26,862 nucleotides of DNA from Aquirufa sp. (GTDB taxonomy: Bacteria; Bacteroidota; Bacteroidia; Cytophagales; Spirosomataceae): NCBI GenBank assembly GCA_030833145.1, contig JAURHT010000013.1, forward strand, positions 1 to 26,862, read 5' to 3'. The position numbers and the translations under genes are program-made. The notes beneath the pieces were generated by a model. The model saw nothing but the letters and a program-made list of their open reading frames with translations. It made no database searches and had not been told where the DNA came from. The first letter of the stretch is position 1. Each line of letters opens with the position of its first letter. This document shows positions 24,275 to 26,862 of this stretch, one piece after another.

Positions 24275-26083
24275 ATGGCAAAAAAACAACACGGTGATAT
24301 AGGCGGAGGAGTGGATCCAAAAGATGCCGTTAAAGTCAGCAAACAAGGTCTTTCTAAGGCCATCAAGATTTTTCAATTCGTCATTCCCTACAAATGGACC
24401 TTCATCGTGGGGATGGCATTCTTATTGTTATCCAACTTAACGACCCTCAGTTTCCCCCTCTTAATTGGGGAAATGACCAAAGTAATCGAAGGCAAATCTA
24501 CCTATAAAATCAACGATGTAACCTTGTTTTTCTTTGCAGTCTTGATCGTTCAAGCCATTCTTTCCTTCTTCCGCATTTACACGTTTGCGCAAGTCTCAGA
24601 GAAAGCGATGCGCGATGTTCGTCAGACATTGTATGCTAAAATTATCACTCTGCCCATATTTCACTTTGAGAAAAGACGCGTAGGGGAATTGATGAGCCGC
24701 ATCACCTCGGATATCACTCAATTACAGGATGTGTTATCGATTACCTTGGCAGAATTCTTTCGCCAGGTTTTCACCCTAGTGGGTGGCGTTGCGCTTATTA
24801 CTTATATCTCCTGGAAGCTGACCTTATTTATGCTAGCCACCTTCCCGGTATTGGTTATTTCAGCTATCGTTTTCGGTAAATTTATTCGGAAGATCTCCAA
24901 AAAGGCACAGGACGAGCTCGCCAATACAAACATCATCGTCGAAGAAACCCTAACGTCCATCCAAGCCGTTAAAGCCTTCACAAACGAAAAATACGAAGTC
25001 GATCGCTATACTACATCTTTGAATAAGGTGTTAGGCGAAGCATTGAAAGCAGCCACCTTGCGTGGGGGATTTGTCAGTTTTGTCATCTTCGCCTTGTTTG
25101 GAGGTATCGTAGGAGTTGTTTGGTACGGTGCCGCTTTAGTGGCCCAAGGCGATTTAATTCTGGCTGATCTTTTGACTTTCATCTTCTACACTGCCTTCAT
25201 CGGAGGTTCCGTGGGAGGTTTAGGTGATATTTATGCTCAATTACAAAAGACCATTGGTGCCTCAGATCGTATCTTAGAAATCTTAGGAGATCCATCTGAG
25301 ATTGATTTAACACGTGATTCTTCCGCTTCTGCAGTCTCATTCGGGCAAATCAAGGTACAAAACCTCGAGTTCTCGTACCCTTCTCGTCCATCCGTTCAAA
25401 TCATCAAAGGCATCAATTTTACCATTGAACCCGGTCAAAAGGTAGCCATTGTAGGAACTTCTGGAACGGGTAAATCAACCCTAGCGCAATTATTTATGCG
25501 TTTTTACGAGCCTAACGCGGGATCCATTTCGCTAGGTGATCGCACCATCGCAGACATTGACATTACTGAATGGCGTAAAATGGTGGCTCTTGTACCACAA
25601 GAAGTGTTACTTTTCGGAGGAACTATCCGCGAGAACATCGCCTATGGAAAACCAGGGGCTACTCAAGCAGAAATTGAGTCGGCTGCCGAATTAGCCTATG
25701 CCAAAGAATTCGTCGAATCATTCCCAGAAAAATGGGATACCATGGTAGGCGAACGCGGCGTGAAATTATCAGGGGGCCAAAGACAGCGCATCGCCATCGC
25801 CCGCGCCATCCTGAAAAATCCTAAGTTCTTATTACTAGACGAAGCCACCAGTGCCCTCGATTCAGAATCCGAAAAATGGGTACAATCAGCTCTAGAGGAA
25901 CTCATGAAAAACCGGACGAGCTTGATCATTGCACACCGTCTATCCACGATTCGATCAGCCGATTTAATCATTGTAATGGAAGAAGGAAGAATCGTAGAAT
26001 CCGGTTCTCACGAAGAATTGATGAAGAAAAAATCAGGGATTTACCAAAATATGGTCAAATTGCAAACGGAACATTTAGGCTAA
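24275..26083 (+). CDS. ABC exporter, fused permease and ATPase (type IV, MsbA/BmrA-like)
   Basis: A 602-residue half-transporter, working as a dimer in the inner membrane to export a hydrophobic or lipid-like substrate. Residues about 45-330 form six membrane helices with the coupling region LMSRITSDITQLQD and VKAFTNEKYEVDRY. The ATPase domain has Walker A GTSGTGKST near 394-402, the Q-loop VPQEVLLFGGTIRENI, the signature LSGGQRQR near 498, Walker B FLLLDEATSALD and the H-loop IIAHRLSTI. I chose ATG 24275, one base after the upstream stop; a GTG 24 bases earlier would overlap gldB. The substrate cannot be read from sequence. A Fur-family gene starts immediately after its stop, so metal or stress control is possible but unproven. 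Confidence 0.92.
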   Translation: MAKKQHGDIGGGVDPKDAVKVSKQGLSKAIKIFQFVIPYKWTFIVGMAFLLLSNLTTLSFPLLIGEMTKVIEGKSTYKINDVTLFFFAVLIVQAILSFFRIYTFAQVSEKAMRDVRQTLYAKIITLPIFHFEKRRVGELMSRITSDITQLQDVLSITLAEFFRQVFTLVGGVALITYISWKLTLFMLATFPVLVISAIVFGKFIRKISKKAQDELANTNIIVEETLTSIQAVKAFTNEKYEVDRYTTSLNKVLGEALKAATLRGGFVSFVIFALFGGIVGVVWYGAALVAQGDLILADLLTFIFYTAFIGGSVGGLGDIYAQLQKTIGASDRILEILGDPSEIDLTRDSSASAVSFGQIKVQNLEFSYPSRPSVQIIKGINFTIEPGQKVAIVGTSGTGKSTLAQLFMRFYEPNAGSISLGDRTIADIDITEWRKMVALVPQEVLLFGGTIRENIAYGKPGATQAEIESAAELAYAKEFVESFPEKWDTMVGERGVKLSGGQRQRIAIARAILKNPKFLLLDEATSALDSESEKWVQSALEELMKNRTSLIIAHRLSTIRSADLIIVMEEGRIVESGSHEELMKKKSGIYQNMVKLQTEHLG

Positions 26084-26503
26084 ATGAGTTCTTCCTATTC
26101 ACTTTCGGATTTTGACCTTCGATCAACCCCCTGCAGAGTTGATGTACTAGCTACCTTTCAAGCGGTAGAATTCGCGCTAAGCCAAGGTGATATCGAACAA
26201 AAACTAAGTGATCAATACGATCGCGTAACTGTATACCGCACCTTAAAGACCTTTTTAACGCAAGGCTTACTCCATAAAGTACTGGACGACAATGGTGGCG
26301 TGAAATACGCTCTATGCAAAGAACTTTGCCACCAAGGAGAACATAACCACCAACACGATCACGTACATTTCAAGTGTAATCAATGTGGCCAAACCACTTG
26401 TTTAGAAACCGTTCATATTCCAAGTATTCAATTGCCAGCAGGCTTCACAAAGCAAGAGAGTAATTTGTTGATTCAGGGGGTGTGCTCTCTTTGTAGAGTA
26501 TAG
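26084..26503 (+). CDS. Fur-family metal-responsive transcriptional regulator
   Basis: A 139-residue repressor of the Fur/Zur/PerR family. Residues about 10-70 form the winged helix with recognition helix DRVTVYRTLKTF. The dimerisation domain contains structural zinc cysteines C98-xx-C101 and C134-xx-C137. Between them and the helix is a histidine-rich stretch, CHQGEHNHQHDHVHFKC at 82-98, which should build the metal sensor site. The histidine-rich loop could favour zinc, but which metal it senses (iron, zinc or peroxide via iron) cannot be decided. The ATG follows the ABC transporter stop directly, with no gap. The last codons (from 26494) already belong to the 7-base repeat array that continues beyond the stop. 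Confidence 0.92.
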   Translation: MSSSYSLSDFDLRSTPCRVDVLATFQAVEFALSQGDIEQKLSDQYDRVTVYRTLKTFLTQGLLHKVLDDNGGVKYALCKELCHQGEHNHQHDHVHFKCNQCGQTTCLETVHIPSIQLPAGFTKQESNLLIQGVCSLCRV

Positions 26504-26591
26504 ATTATAGAGTAAAGATGGTGAATAGTAAGTGGTGAATGGTGAATGGAGTAGTCGAGAGTCACTAGTCAAAGACCAAAGACCTTAGTGC
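26494..26591 (+). repeat. Degenerate heptamer array, left arm (14 units)
   Basis: Fourteen consecutive 7-base units keep exact register with no insertions. Subgroups are: TAGAGTA, TAGATTA, TAGAGTA; then TGAATGG twice with related TGAATAG; then three units ending AGTC; then AAAGACC twice. The array begins inside the last codons of fur and takes up most of the non-coding stretch behind it. Units drift along the array as if it grew by local duplication and mutation. Confidence 0.7.
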
Positions 26592-26617
26592 GCGGGGCAA
26601 TATTTCCTTAAGTGGAT

Positions 26618-26646
26618 AAAAAACGAGGCGGAAGCCTCTTTTTTAT
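26618..26646 (+). terminator. Intrinsic terminator of the valS-fur operon
   Basis: GAGGC, loop GGAA, GCCTC, flanked by an A-run on the left and six T on the right. The GNRA-like tetraloop and T-tract make a good rho-independent terminator. With A and T tracts on both sides it could work in both directions. Confidence 0.85.
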
Positions 26647-26649
26647 ACC

Positions 26650-26712
26650 CTATCTCTACTCTTTGCTCTCTACTCTATAATCTATTTCCTGCCTACTGCC
26701 GACTGGTGACTA
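26650..26712 (-). repeat. Degenerate heptamer array, right arm (9 units, inverted)
   Basis: Nine in-register 7-base units read on the minus strand as TAGTCAC, CAGTCGG, CAGTAGG, CAGGAAA, TAGATTA, TAGAGTA and three AG-rich variants. The polarity is opposite to the left arm. TAGATTA-TAGAGTA occurs in both arms, so the arms form an inverted repeat around the fur terminator. It sits between the fur terminator and the rRNA terminator. Confidence 0.65.
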
Positions 26713-26720
26713 TAGGGCAT

Positions 26721-26753
26721 AAAAAAAGACCCACACTTTCGGTGCAGGTCTTT
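26721..26753 (-). terminator. Intrinsic terminator of the rRNA operon
   Basis: Read on the minus strand: a 12-bp stem beginning AAAGACC and ending GGTCTTT with two G-T wobbles, a 5-base loop CGAAA, and a run of seven T overlapping the end of the stem. It begins about 10 bases after the 3' end of the 5S gene, so it ends the rRNA transcript. Confidence 0.9.
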
Positions 26754-26762
26754 CGATAATAA

Positions 26763-26862
26763 CTTGGAGCTTACTTACTTTCCCGGGTTTGATCCCAGTA
26801 TCATCAGCGGTGCGGGGCTTAACTTCTCTGTTCGAGATGGGAAGAGGTGAACACCCGTCCTA
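26763..26862 (-). rRNA. rrf: 5S ribosomal RNA, 3' part (5' end outside window)
   Basis: On the minus strand the sequence contains the universal 5S core CACCTCTTCCCAT then CGAACAGAGAAGTTAAGC, followed by a GATGATACTGGGA segment that matches loop E and helix IV. About 100 of 110-115 bases are present; the first ten or so lie beyond the right edge. The 3' boundary near 26763 is approximate because helix I cannot be paired without the missing 5' end. The rest of the rRNA operon (23S, 16S) should lie to the right. Confidence 0.93.

Noticed and set aside
26494..26712. CRISPR array
   Set aside because: Units are 7 bases, contiguous and degenerate; there are no 20-40 base spacers, no long identical repeats and no cas genes.
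1..26862. tRNA genes, insertion sequences, phage or defence modules
   Set aside because: No tRNA cloverleaf, transposase, integrase, attachment-site duplication or known defence domain was seen in reading the window.

Overview
The window looks like a chromosomal segment of a member of the Bacteroidota, most likely a carotenoid-producing, gliding-lineage Cytophagales (inference). The pointers are a GldB-family gliding lipoprotein, the Bacteroidota type of arginine decarboxylase, a CrtZ carotene hydroxylase, a DUF349 protein, and several intergenic copies of the Bacteroidota promoter element TAnnTTTG with no clear Shine-Dalgarno sequences. Coding density is very high. Only one non-coding stretch approaches 300 bases: 26504 to the 5S gene at the right end.

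Layout. 1-863 holds the C-terminal half of glycerol kinase. Facing it are speA (arginine decarboxylase) and an unrecognised 40-residue lipoprotein directly behind it. Next comes mpl (murein tripeptide recycling), tail-to-tail with a DUF349 protein. ettA (translation-throttle ABC-F ATPase) is followed one base later by a MoxR AAA+ ATPase. 7951-12811 is a small polysaccharide-degradation locus: a secreted CE12-type esterase fused to a GH28 pectinase, tail-to-tail with a secreted GH2 enzyme. gpsA, an HIT protein and the Kup potassium transporter follow. An AlbA_2/winged-helix protein is divergent from the sulfate-assimilation operon cysH-cysD-cysN, whose reductase has the iron-sulfur cysteines of an APS reductase. 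crtZ is divergent from a tight operon valS, gldB-like lipoprotein, ABC exporter and Fur-family regulator. The window ends in the 3' part of a 5S rRNA gene on the minus strand, so an rRNA operon enters from the right.

How the genes work together. The clear functional units are sulfate assimilation (cysHDN), pectin or rhamnogalacturonan attack (CE12-GH28 plus GH2), glycerol-3-phosphate metabolism (glpK and gpsA, not linked), and the valS-to-fur transcription unit. Many convergent neighbours overlap at their 3' ends and leave no room for ordinary terminators.

The most unusual non-protein feature lies between fur and the 5S gene. Two arrays of degenerate 7-base units keep strict register (14 units at 26494-26591, 9 units at 26650-26712). 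They have opposite polarity and flank the fur terminator. The second array is bounded on its other side by the opposing rRNA terminator. I found no CRISPR, phage, transposon or defence island.
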